Assembly: GCA_002869335.1 (NCBI GenBank)
Contig: PKTE01000302.1
Coordinates: 1 to 36,198 of the forward strand
Origin: Salinivirgaceae bacterium
GTDB lineage: Bacteria > Bacteroidota > Bacteroidia > Bacteroidales > Salinivirgaceae
Direction: 5' to 3'
Length of the DNA stretch: 36,198 bases
In this document: in pieces, positions 26,778-34,823 of the stretch
Position numbering within the stretch: the first letter of the stretch is position 1
Layout: each line of letters opens with the position of its first letter
Notes under the pieces: generated by a model
Told to the model about the DNA's origin: nothing
What the model saw: the letters and a program-made list of their open reading frames with translations, nothing else
Database searches by the model: none
Made by a program: the position numbers and the translations under genes

Positions 26778-29700
26778 TTGAATCTAAAAAAGATTATAAT
26801 AACATTTCTTTTTCTATTGCCTGCATTGGTTTACGGGCAATTTTCTTTTTTAGACGATCCCTATGAGGACATTGAGATGGATTTTTTATTAAAAAAAATT
26901 GAAGGTAAACAAGACAAATCCTTCTTCAATGTCGTAAAAATTGTAAATCCTACGGATAGAAGAATGCAGTTTAATGCACAACTTACCCTTCCAAGAGGAT
27001 GGAACTTAATGGTTGAAGATAGAAAACTCATAACTCTGAAACCAAACGATTCAATATTACTTCCTATTCGTGGAAGTATTTCCCCAGAAGCAAAAGGCGA
27101 GATTGGATATGCCGTAGTAGCCTCTCTAACAGACAGTAAGGGAAGATCTTTCAAAAACAAATATAGCTTTATAAATATACCTAAGAAAAGTGAATTAAAG
27201 TATAGACCTACACAAAGAAATTATTACATCAGTAATGATAACAACCAAACACAATTAGAATTCAATTTTTCAAACAGAGGAAATATTGATGAGGTGATAT
27301 ATATGGAGTTTGAACTTGATGCAGGAATTGAAATAACAAATGCAAGAAGAAAAAGCTTTAATACAGAATTCTTATTACCTATTAACAGAGATACAACTGT
27401 AAAATTTGATGTTTTTAAAAACAAAAACGCTAGTGCAAATGCTAATAATTTACATATCTATAGGGTTCATGTAAAAAGTCATACAAAAGATACTGCATTT
27501 GAAAATATCATATGGGTAAAGAGAGTTGATCAAAAATATGAAAATTATATTCCAGATAGAAATAGATTACTCATCATTGAAGGATCAGCACTAAACCTTT
27601 TCTCTGATTACGATCCTGTTTATAATGTTGAATTATCAGGAAGTTTTCTAACTAAAAAAGTTGGTAGCGTTTTTTATAGATTTCAAACAATGGGTAAACA
27701 ATTCTTTGATGTAGATCCATGGGTTTATTCAAGATGGAAAGTTAAATACAACTATAAACGCTTCAACCTCAATGCCGGAGATTTAAGTAACAATATTGAT
27801 CAAACCATATACGGTCGTGGAGTTCAAACTGATTTTATCGTTTTTAATCAGAAATTTAACATTAGTGCCACAAAAAACCTATTTAATCAAAGTGAAAAAT
27901 TAGGTAGCTTAATTGAATTAAGACCATTCAAGGATGCTACCATTGAAATGGGCGGAGTTTTATCAAAAGAGCCGGTTCTCGGACATGAAAGTAAACTTGG
28001 AGTTTTTGGCTTTTCTATTTCAAAAATTAAAAATTTATATATTTACCTTAGGGGAGGTATGAGTGAAAATACCTTTGTTGATTTAAATAATGAGAAAATT
28101 ATAGGTTATGGAGGTAGAGCTACAATAGGATATAATACCAGAAAGTTTAAATTTCGAGCAAATGTACTGCTTGCAGATAGAGATTATAAAGGATTTTTTG
28201 CAGGCAGATTACAAGTATATAACCAAATGAACTACGTTTTCAATAACCGATTGTCATTAAACTGGAATACAAACATATTTAATAATAAACCACAAGTATA
28301 CGAATCAACATCTACAGATTTTGCAAATGAATTATATGTAAATTCATTTTATTCAGCAGCCTTGATAGAATATCATAAAGGAGCAACAATTTCATATTTT
28401 GCTGGTCCAAGACAAGAAATTAAGAGCTCAAATGATTTCTATGGGTTTAATCAAGAAAGCTACCTTAATGTTCCAACGACATACTTAACAGGGGGATTAA
28501 GATTAAGAAGCTTAAATTCACCGCTTACTGCCACTTTTAAAACTGCAGTTGGTTATTCTTTTGGTAGTTTTGATCCGTATGCTATAATAGATTCTCCAAA
28601 TAAATCTACATTCAAACATCCAAGTATTGAAATAGGCGCTAGTATTAGAAGTCGCATTTTTAGATTATATTTTACGTATTTTGAAGGACCATATACTTTA
28701 AACCAACACTTTCAAAGAATATATGGCAATACAGATACCCGTATTATCAGAATTCTACCTCAATTCGACATTTTTGCATTTGATGATTTAATTAAACTCT
28801 CAAATAGAACTAATGCAACTTATGACCTCATCTCAAAAACAACCAGATATAATATAAATACAATTGTTTCAGCATATCCAGGTAAAGGATGGAGACTACA
28901 ATTAATTAATACTGTGGGCCATCAATCGACCTACGACAACTTTGAAGATCAAAAATTTAGTTTCACAAGTACTTATTTTGAATTTCGAGTGCAGAAAAAA
29001 TTTGGATTTGATCAACCAAGAATCCAATATCATGATTTACAAATTGTCTTCTTTAAAGATCTTGATGGTGATGGAGAAAAATCGAATGATGAACCCGGCA
29101 TAGATAATGTACTAGCAAAAATCCAAAAAGATCATCATGTAAATGATTCCATGAAGCAAGTTGTCAATTTTGATGAAGGTGGATTTTATGCTACGGAATT
29201 ACTTTCAGACATTAAAGGAGTTGTAAAATACGATAATATTCCTTCAGGATTCTATACAGTAAATTATGTAGCTCTTGGAAAAATGAAAGGAAACTTCTCT
29301 AGCGATAAAAGTATTGAAAAGTTTGTAATGACTGATGATCAAATACTGTATATTCCTTACAAAGAGAATAATAAAATATATGGATCAGTTATTCTAAACC
29401 GTTCTAAGCTTTCAAATCTGGGAACAATAAATCCGTCAAATATTAAAGTAACTGCAACTGATAGTAAAGGAAATATTTATTCAACACTAACAAATAAGAA
29501 TGGAGAATTTATTTTATATGTACCAAACGTTGATAGGTATAAAATTAACATGAATAATATTTTCTATGAACATTTTAATTTAGTACAAAATGATTTCACA
29601 GTTGAACTAAATGGTTACAGACAATTTGAAATAAATTTCATTCTTAATGAAAAAAGAAGAAGAATCAATTTTAGTAATAACTTAGATTTTGATAACCAGG

Positions 29701-30335
29701 AAAGAAATGTTAGAGTAATAAAAAGAACTAATCTTGGTGGCTCTGTTAAAGATGCAGCTACATTTAAACCAATAAAAGCAAACATTCGAATTATTGATAG
29801 CGAAACAGGAAACGTAGTAACATCAGCAGAAACAAACAGAAACACTGGTCAATTCTATGTATCATACCTTGCCGGTAAAAAATATAAACTAGTAATAATG
29901 TCTGATGGTTATTGGTTCTACTCTGAGAATTTACCAGCTGACCAGATTACAACTTTCCAAAATATCAAACGAGAAATTATGCTTGACTACATTACAGTAG
30001 GTAGTAGTGTAAACCTCCAGGCAATTACCTTTGAACCTAATCAGGATAACTTAACGCCAGAATCAATGGCTGAACTAGACCGTTTAGCAAGTATTCTGCA
30101 GAATAATCCTAGTATCGAACTCGAAATTGTTGGACATTGCGATGCAATTGAAGCAGTTGAGAATATAGAAGTAGCTGAAAACAGAGCTAAATCAGTTATG
30201 ACTTACCTCATGAGAAAAGGATTTAAAAATTTAACTTATAGTAGTGCTGCCAATTCACAACCTCTAAATCAAGGAAGCACAGAAGAAGACCGCGCCAAAA
30301 ACAGACGTGTAGAAGCTATTGTAATTAGTAAGTAA
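26778..30335 (+). CDS. Large outer-membrane protein: Ig-like domains, barrel-like region, OmpA C-terminus (usher-like candidate)
   Basis: An 1185-residue protein starting at TTG 26778, two bases after the previous stop; the signal peptide (MNLKKIIITFLFLLPALVYGQ) fixes the start. Residues about 25-255 look like two Ig-like domains (FNVVKIVNPTDRRMQF; LTLPRGWNLMVED). Residues about 260-755 alternate aromatic and polar residues over many short strands, as in an outer-membrane beta-barrel. An SdrD-B/CNA-B-like domain follows, with a calcium-loop-like FFKDLDGDGEKSNDEPGIDN (about 758), then carboxypeptidase-regulatory-like repeats (about 866-1050). An OmpA peptidoglycan-binding domain closes it (about 1075-1185, VGHCDAIEAVENIEVAENRA and NRRVEAIV). 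With chaperone and subunit genes adjacent, it could be the export pore or anchor. It is not a canonical FimD usher. Confidence 0.72.
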   Translation: MNLKKIIITFLFLLPALVYGQFSFLDDPYEDIEMDFLLKKIEGKQDKSFFNVVKIVNPTDRRMQFNAQLTLPRGWNLMVEDRKLITLKPNDSILLPIRGSISPEAKGEIGYAVVASLTDSKGRSFKNKYSFINIPKKSELKYRPTQRNYYISNDNNQTQLEFNFSNRGNIDEVIYMEFELDAGIEITNARRKSFNTEFLLPINRDTTVKFDVFKNKNASANANNLHIYRVHVKSHTKDTAFENIIWVKRVDQKYENYIPDRNRLLIIEGSALNLFSDYDPVYNVELSGSFLTKKVGSVFYRFQTMGKQFFDVDPWVYSRWKVKYNYKRFNLNAGDLSNNIDQTIYGRGVQTDFIVFNQKFNISATKNLFNQSEKLGSLIELRPFKDATIEMGGVLSKEPVLGHESKLGVFGFSISKIKNLYIYLRGGMSENTFVDLNNEKIIGYGGRATIGYNTRKFKFRANVLLADRDYKGFFAGRLQVYNQMNYVFNNRLSLNWNTNIFNNKPQVYESTSTDFANELYVNSFYSAALIEYHKGATISYFAGPRQEIKSSNDFYGFNQESYLNVPTTYLTGGLRLRSLNSPLTATFKTAVGYSFGSFDPYAIIDSPNKSTFKHPSIEIGASIRSRIFRLYFTYFEGPYTLNQHFQRIYGNTDTRIIRILPQFDIFAFDDLIKLSNRTNATYDLISKTTRYNINTIVSAYPGKGWRLQLINTVGHQSTYDNFEDQKFSFTSTYFEFRVQKKFGFDQPRIQYHDLQIVFFKDLDGDGEKSNDEPGIDNVLAKIQKDHHVNDSMKQVVNFDEGGFYATELLSDIKGVVKYDNIPSGFYTVNYVALGKMKGNFSSDKSIEKFVMTDDQILYIPYKENNKIYGSVILNRSKLSNLGTINPSNIKVTATDSKGNIYSTLTNKNGEFILYVPNVDRYKINMNNIFYEHFNLVQNDFTVELNGYRQFEINFILNEKRRRINFSNNLDFDNQERNVRVIKRTNLGGSVKDAATFKPIKANIRIIDSETGNVVTSAETNRNTGQFYVSYLAGKKYKLVIMSDGYWFYSENLPADQITTFQNIKREIMLDYITVGSSVNLQAITFEPNQDNLTPESMAELDRLASILQNNPSIELEIVGHCDAIEAVENIEVAENRAKSVMTYLMRKGFKNLTYSSAANSQPLNQGSTEEDRAKNRRVEAIVISK

Positions 30336-30340
30336 AAAGG

Positions 30341-30389
30341 GCATAGAGCAGAGAGCTGAGGGCAGAGAGCATAGAGCAAAGGGTTAGAA
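30341..30389 (+). repeat. Heptanucleotide tandem repeat (GCAKAGA)n, purine-rich
   Basis: Six consecutive 7-base units with consensus GC(A/T)(T/G/A)(A/G)(A/G)(A/G) fill 30341-30382; a degenerate unit GTTAGAA follows. The tract lies in the gap between two convergent genes. The plus strand is almost pure A/G plus one C per unit. Confidence 0.75.
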
Positions 30390-30424
30390 GCTTATGGGGT
30401 TAGTACTATGAACAAAGAGCTATT

Positions 30425-30808
30425 TTAATCTGGTTTGTAGGGTATAAATGTGAATGGAAGGTTATATAAGGAGGACAACTCCTCTCCTACCTCTAACATG
30501 TCTTCATCCTCTTCCTCGTAATACCAATCACATGAAAGATCTTTACCATGTAATATAATTTTTTGAAAATTCTCTAATATAGTTTTAAATATTTTGGTTG
30601 TAGATGAATTAAAATACTCTAGATTGAAAACTATTTTAGTTTTAGGTTTTGCGCTATTAACATATTCTTTAATCCACTTTATAACCGGAGTATAGAAAAT
30701 CATAGCATCCTCTGGTCTTGACTTCCCAACAAATCTTAATATCCCCTTATCTGCATCGAGACTAATTTCTGGAGACTGCCTAGTCGCTTTAATGATGAGA
30801 TTATCCAT
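30425..30808 (-). CDS. SiaC-like (DUF1987) phosphoprotein, copy 1
   Basis: A 127-residue cytosolic protein of the DUF1987/SiaC family. In Pseudomonas, SiaC is a switch protein that activates a diguanylate cyclase when unphosphorylated and is reset by a SpoIIE-type phosphatase (SiaA). The signature is visible: SPEISLDADKGILRFVGKSRPEDAMIFY at the N-terminus, VFNLEYFNSSTTK in the middle and the acidic WYYEEEDEDMLEVGEE near the C-terminus. Ser68 in YFNSSTTK sits where SiaC has its phosphorylated Thr68 as I recall it; Ser69, Thr70 and Thr71 are alternatives. The reading GKSRPEDA followed by the hydroxyl cluster makes the family call firm. No kinase or cyclase partner is in the window. The start lies 116 bases from the hydrolase stop. 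Confidence 0.82.
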   Translation of the reverse strand: MDNLIIKATRQSPEISLDADKGILRFVGKSRPEDAMIFYTPVIKWIKEYVNSAKPKTKIVFNLEYFNSSTTKIFKTILENFQKIILHGKDLSCDWYYEEEDEDMLEVGEELSSLYNLPFTFIPYKPD

Positions 30809-30924
30809 GGTTCAAATTTTTTAATAAATCATTGTATAGCCTACAAAATTCGGACTAAAATTTCAAAATTAAACAAATCTAAGGCTAATATGAAACATAT
30901 TCCCAAAATTAGAAACTTTATGTG

Positions 30925-32082
30925 CTACCGATTATATATTATATATTTTGGAGCTTGCTTCCATAAATCAGCATGTCCACATCCACATTTTACAAATTCC
31001 GCATTCACAATTTCACAATAAAACAGCTCATATTCAGGAATGTAAAATTTAACTGGTAATTCATCAATGTTAGAAGCCTTTTCTGGACACCCCTTGTCTA
31101 TAACATATTGATCAACAATTGCTTTAAACCCTTTTGCAATTCTATCACAAACGTCATCTGACTTATCATCTATAGGAACTAAATTACAAAACTTCAAACC
31201 AAAGTCAAATAACCATTTTTGATTTACAAATCTCTCTCCTCTATTTTCCAGGTCTTTATATGATAGTTTATTTTCATATATCTCGGTGATAAAATTGCTT
31301 ATATTTTCCTTCGTATAAAACGATGAAATTATACCCATATAGAAATAACTGGAAGAAGTAACACCTTTAGAAAGCTTTTCTATTTTTTTTAATATAACAT
31401 CAGAATTATAACCCAATTGAATTGAAATAGAATCAATAATTAAATGTAATTTCTTTGCTGAAGGATAAGGTTTTCTGGAATCAACTGGAGAAAATGCAAA
31501 TATAGTATCTACTCTATTTCGATAATCTGTCCCAAACTCTTCTGATATTATTGTACCAAAACTATGAGCAAGTATACTGATTGTATCAATATTCAATACA
31601 TTAGTAATCATGTCAATATCATCGCAAATATTTTTAGATCCAAAAACCTTCCGGTGGTTAGCAACGAACATTTTTAATGAATCATAATCTAAATTATCAT
31701 AGCCTTCAAAGGTTTTATCATCAATCCCACGATAACCAGGGATTAAAACATTATAGTATTTTAAAATAGAGTCTAACTCAAATGACAAACGTAAATTTGA
31801 TCTTCCGGGCCCGCCATTTAATATAACTAACCATGGGTTGCTAATATCTTTTTCTATTGTTATAAATGGTAAGGCATTTAATTTTCCCAAATGATTTAAC
31901 AAACCATAATTAGCTGGGTAATTATTAAAGTTACCAGGAGAAACTGTGTAATCACCAATATTTTTAAAGGGTAGTATTTCACCAGTGTAGGGATTAGTTA
32001 CCTGAGCATCCAACACAAGTGAATTAATAAGAAACAAGAAAACAGCGTACAAACGCATTCTTCTATATTGTCTAATAAGCAA
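30925..32082 (-). CDS. Exported alpha/beta-hydrolase, S33-peptidase-like
   Basis: A 385-residue protein (ATG 32082), or 377 residues if the ATG at 32058 is used; the latter gives the cleaner signal peptide (MRLYAVFLFLINSLVLDAQ). The former overlaps the upstream SiaC-like gene by 11 bases. The fold is shown by the oxyanion segment VILNGGPGRSN, GYRGID, the nucleophile elbow LAHSFGTIIS (Ser174) and a C-terminal GHADLW (His370). This is the pattern of prolyl-aminopeptidase-like S33 hydrolases, acting in the periplasm or outside. The substrate is unknown and the catalytic acid is not assigned. Position between two SiaC-like genes is curious; coupling to the first is likely through the overlap. Confidence 0.75.
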   Translation of the reverse strand: MLIRQYRRMRLYAVFLFLINSLVLDAQVTNPYTGEILPFKNIGDYTVSPGNFNNYPANYGLLNHLGKLNALPFITIEKDISNPWLVILNGGPGRSNLRLSFELDSILKYYNVLIPGYRGIDDKTFEGYDNLDYDSLKMFVANHRKVFGSKNICDDIDMITNVLNIDTISILAHSFGTIISEEFGTDYRNRVDTIFAFSPVDSRKPYPSAKKLHLIIDSISIQLGYNSDVILKKIEKLSKGVTSSSYFYMGIISSFYTKENISNFITEIYENKLSYKDLENRGERFVNQKWLFDFGLKFCNLVPIDDKSDDVCDRIAKGFKAIVDQYVIDKGCPEKASNIDELPVKFYIPEYELFYCEIVNAEFVKCGCGHADLWKQAPKYIIYNR

Positions 32083-32446
32083 TCAGATTAATAGGAATGT
32101 CAATCAATGTTCCATAGGATTCTCCAGCCTCTTCCATATCTTCATCATCTTCCATGTAATACCAATCAACATTTACTTTTCCGCCATTTTCAATAATAGC
32201 TTCAAAGAATGTAAGAACATCAAGTATTTGCTTTGCGGATGCAGAGTTGAAATAGTCAAATTTAAACTTCACATTCGTTTCAGCATTAGGATCTTTTGAG
32301 TATTCTTCTAACCATAAGTGAATAGGGCTATAAAATTCTTTAACATCCTCTGGCATTGACTTACCACCAAATTCAAAACGACCATTATCTTTGTCTAATA
32401 TTACTTCCGGTGATTCGTCTGTAGGTTCAATTATCAAGGGATTCAT
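32072..32446 (-). CDS. SiaC-like (DUF1987) phosphoprotein, copy 2
   Basis: A 124-residue paralogue of the protein at 30425, sharing LIIEPTDESPEVILDKDNG, GGKSMPEDVKEFYSPI, FKFDYFNSASAK and WYYMEDDEDMEEAGE. Ser68 in YFNSASAK is the expected phospho-site, with Ser70 as alternative; copy 1 has more hydroxyl residues here, so the two may differ in phosphorylation. It is followed immediately by the exported hydrolase. A promoter of its own may lie upstream, since 145 bases separate it from the lipoprotein genes. Its function as a partner-switch protein is taken from the family; the cognate phosphatase could be either TPR-SpoIIE protein of this window. Confidence 0.83.
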   Translation of the reverse strand: MNPLIIEPTDESPEVILDKDNGRFEFGGKSMPEDVKEFYSPIHLWLEEYSKDPNAETNVKFKFDYFNSASAKQILDVLTFFEAIIENGGKVNVDWYYMEDDEDMEEAGESYGTLIDIPINLIAY

Positions 32447-32488
32447 GTATTCAATTTTTCTTTAAGACATTTGAAATGCAAAGTTGTT

Positions 32489-32496
32489 CAAAGTTA
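32489..32496 (-). promoter_or_regulatory. Candidate -7 element upstream of SiaC-like copy 2
   Basis: On the minus strand TAACTTTG matches TAnnTTTG and lies 42 bases before the start codon. No clear -33 TTG is seen at usual spacing. The 145-base gap otherwise holds only A/T-rich sequence. Confidence 0.35.
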
Positions 32497-32591
32497 ATCT
32501 TTATTATATAAAAAAAGAAAAAAAATAATTAATTAATCTATTTTTAACAAATCCCCTATTCATACTAGATTTGCTTGCTTCAAAATGATGT

Positions 32592-33650
32592 TTAATATTC
32601 AAAAAAATAATCTCTCATTCGATAACCAATGGAGTCAGAAGCTTTTCTTGTAAATAAAAGTTGTCTTGAGTATGATTTACTATATGAAGTTAAAAAACCA
32701 ACACCATTTTCTATGTTTGAATAGGTTATAGGCTCCTCACTTAATCCTGTAGTAATGCTATTGTTAAATGATTCAAATAAAACTTGATCAGCATTGCCAC
32801 ATAATATTTCAAACTTAATTTTTCCCAACCATCTTTTATCTGTATTGATTATATCACCATAATTATTGATTGCACGTTCCAGATATAATGTTAATAAACC
32901 TATACCAAACCCATACTCATGCCTGTAATAGTCTATTAATAGAGGATCTGCATAAATGTTTTTACCTACGGGAAAATCAAAAGTCATTTTAACAGTATCG
33001 AAATGATTACCAACCAGTCTTCTTTCATAAAATGAACAAATACCTCTAGCTTGAATTTTCTGAGTTCCTCTAAAACTATAAACACTATAGCGATAAGTAG
33101 AACCAGTAAAATCAAAATAGGATAAACCTGGGTTAGTTGGAACTGCAGCTCTTACAAGATCTGTTTTCGAACTTACATTTTGATCTTGAGTCCTGATAGT
33201 TAATCCAAAATCTATATCCTGTTCATTATCATTGAGCAAATTGTTTGAAATAAAATAATAAAGTAAAACTTTATAAGTAGGGAAATCTCCTACAGAATCT
33301 TTTAACATTAATGTATCCTTGCAGTTATAAGTAAAAAGAGTATCGTCTCCTTTTATTTTGTGTGCAAAAACTTGAATATCCTCTGGATTAAAATAAATAC
33401 TATCAGAATTTAAATTTGTTGTATAGAAGTTATTAACGGCAAACCCACGGTTAATTCGCAGATAGTTTGTATCATTTTGCGGACAAATATTTGCATAAAC
33501 AGCCGCAACCTCTTCATAATCTGAAGTTAACTTCAAGTCATCATTAAATAGATCAAACTCCTCCGTGCAACTTGAGAAACAAATAACAAGTAAAATAATA
33601 ACTTTGAAGTACTTAATATTTGATAGTATAAAATTCATAATGCTTTTCAT
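32592..33650 (-). CDS. Lipoprotein, paralogue 3 of a tandem triplet
   Basis: A 352-residue lipoprotein with N-terminal membrane signal ending FSSC (Cys28 lipidated). It shares with the two upstream genes the order CxxEFDLF, DYEEVAAVYANI, YLRINRGFAVNNF, NSDSIYFNPEDI, a KDT segment, and the C-terminal SNIENGVGFLTSYS. No enzyme motif is visible. Layout and C-terminal SNI-x-NG-x-G motif are weakly reminiscent of DUF4249-type Bacteroidota lipoproteins, but I do not claim membership. The acidic residues just after the cysteine (TEE) resemble the surface lipoprotein export signal described in Bacteroidota, suggesting display on the cell surface. Confidence 0.78.
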   Translation of the reverse strand: MKSIMNFILSNIKYFKVIILLVICFSSCTEEFDLFNDDLKLTSDYEEVAAVYANICPQNDTNYLRINRGFAVNNFYTTNLNSDSIYFNPEDIQVFAHKIKGDDTLFTYNCKDTLMLKDSVGDFPTYKVLLYYFISNNLLNDNEQDIDFGLTIRTQDQNVSSKTDLVRAAVPTNPGLSYFDFTGSTYRYSVYSFRGTQKIQARGICSFYERRLVGNHFDTVKMTFDFPVGKNIYADPLLIDYYRHEYGFGIGLLTLYLERAINNYGDIINTDKRWLGKIKFEILCGNADQVLFESFNNSITTGLSEEPITYSNIENGVGFLTSYSKSYSRQLLFTRKASDSIGYRMRDYFFEY

Positions 33651-33685
33651 TTATTACGAAAAGAAAACATCATTTGCTCATAAAT

Positions 33686-34771
33686 TTACTCTCCACTGAA
33701 TAAATATTTTTGTCCATACAGATCAATAACTGTATTAACTGTTCTTTGTGAATAATAAAATTTACGGGTACCCGAAACGCCATAGCTTGAGAAAAAACCT
33801 AACCCATTGTGTATGTTTGAATAATAAATAGGCATATCATTAAAACCAATACCATTAAAATTCAAAATAGTACTAGCTTGCATCAAGTCTCTATTACTAG
33901 CTTGGGACTTGAAATATAGCTTATGCATTTTTCTAAATATAGTATTTACCGTATCTCCATTCTCTATTATATCTCTTGCCAGTGCATTATAAAAAATACT
34001 TGTATTATTGCGATAAGTAACTACTTTCTCCTCCTCTATTTCATTCAGATATGTATCATCAGTAATATCAACATCAAATGTATAATATACCGTATCTAAC
34101 CTCCCGTTTGTTATTTTTACTTCAAAATATTGGCAATACATTTTTACTAACAGTCGTTGTGAATGTAATGGAGGAACAAGCCAAACATCGAATGTGTTAT
34201 TTTCGATAGGAAATGTTGCAGCATACTGAGATAATTCAAATTTTGCCCCATCTACCATTTTTGTATGACTATAGGTCTTCTTTTTACTTGTAATGACTTC
34301 TACACCTAAATACGTATCATCAAATCCAAAATTACTTAAGCGCTTTTCTACAAAATAATATATTGGCAACTGAGTGCTTCCAATTTGTCCTGAATTTTGA
34401 ATATCAATAATAGTATCATGACATTTATATACTGCTAAAGTATCTGCTTCAATAATTGTATTGTTTTGCATTTCATGGACTTTGATAACATACGTATTTA
34501 CTGTTATCTCATTGGGATCAAAATAAAGGCTATCCAGATTTGTAGCATATTCTGTAAAATTTTCTACAGCAAAACCTCTGCCCACTCGAACATAATGTAA
34601 TGTATCATAAATATTTATGTTCGAATACACCAGAGCAACTTCTTCATAATCATCTATTAAGCTAATTTCATCGCGAAATAGATCAAATTCATCTGAGCAA
34701 CTAGCAAAAGATATTATTAATAATAATAGAATTACAATAATTCTAGTTGTGTAGTTTAAGAAAGAAATCAT
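33686..34771 (-). CDS. Lipoprotein, paralogue 2 of a tandem triplet
   Basis: A 361-residue lipoprotein (signal ending SFASC, then SDEFDLFRDE). Shared motifs with its neighbours are DDYEEVALVYSNI, HYVRVGRGFAVENF, NLDSLYFDPNEI, FPIENNTFDVWL, NGDTVNTIFRKM and YYSNIHNGLGFFSSYG. The last motif and PIENNTFD are closest to paralogue 1, so these two may be the more recent pair. The gap to paralogue 3 is 35 bases and to paralogue 1 is 52 bases, with no terminator seen, so one transcript is likely. Function unknown; a surface-exposed, beta-rich protein is the best guess from composition. Confidence 0.78.
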   Translation of the reverse strand: MISFLNYTTRIIVILLLLIISFASCSDEFDLFRDEISLIDDYEEVALVYSNINIYDTLHYVRVGRGFAVENFTEYATNLDSLYFDPNEITVNTYVIKVHEMQNNTIIEADTLAVYKCHDTIIDIQNSGQIGSTQLPIYYFVEKRLSNFGFDDTYLGVEVITSKKKTYSHTKMVDGAKFELSQYAATFPIENNTFDVWLVPPLHSQRLLVKMYCQYFEVKITNGRLDTVYYTFDVDITDDTYLNEIEEEKVVTYRNNTSIFYNALARDIIENGDTVNTIFRKMHKLYFKSQASNRDLMQASTILNFNGIGFNDMPIYYSNIHNGLGFFSSYGVSGTRKFYYSQRTVNTVIDLYGQKYLFSGE

Positions 34772-34823
34772 AGCATCGTCATTTGCTCAAATTTAACAAA
34801 TAATCGACAGTTACACAAAACGA

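Noticed and set aside
26778-30335. Type IX secretion substrate or component
   Set aside because: No C-terminal sorting domain or Por/Spr-type component is visible; the C-terminus is an OmpA domain.
30341-30389. CRISPR array
   Set aside because: The period is seven bases, with no spacers and no cas genes.
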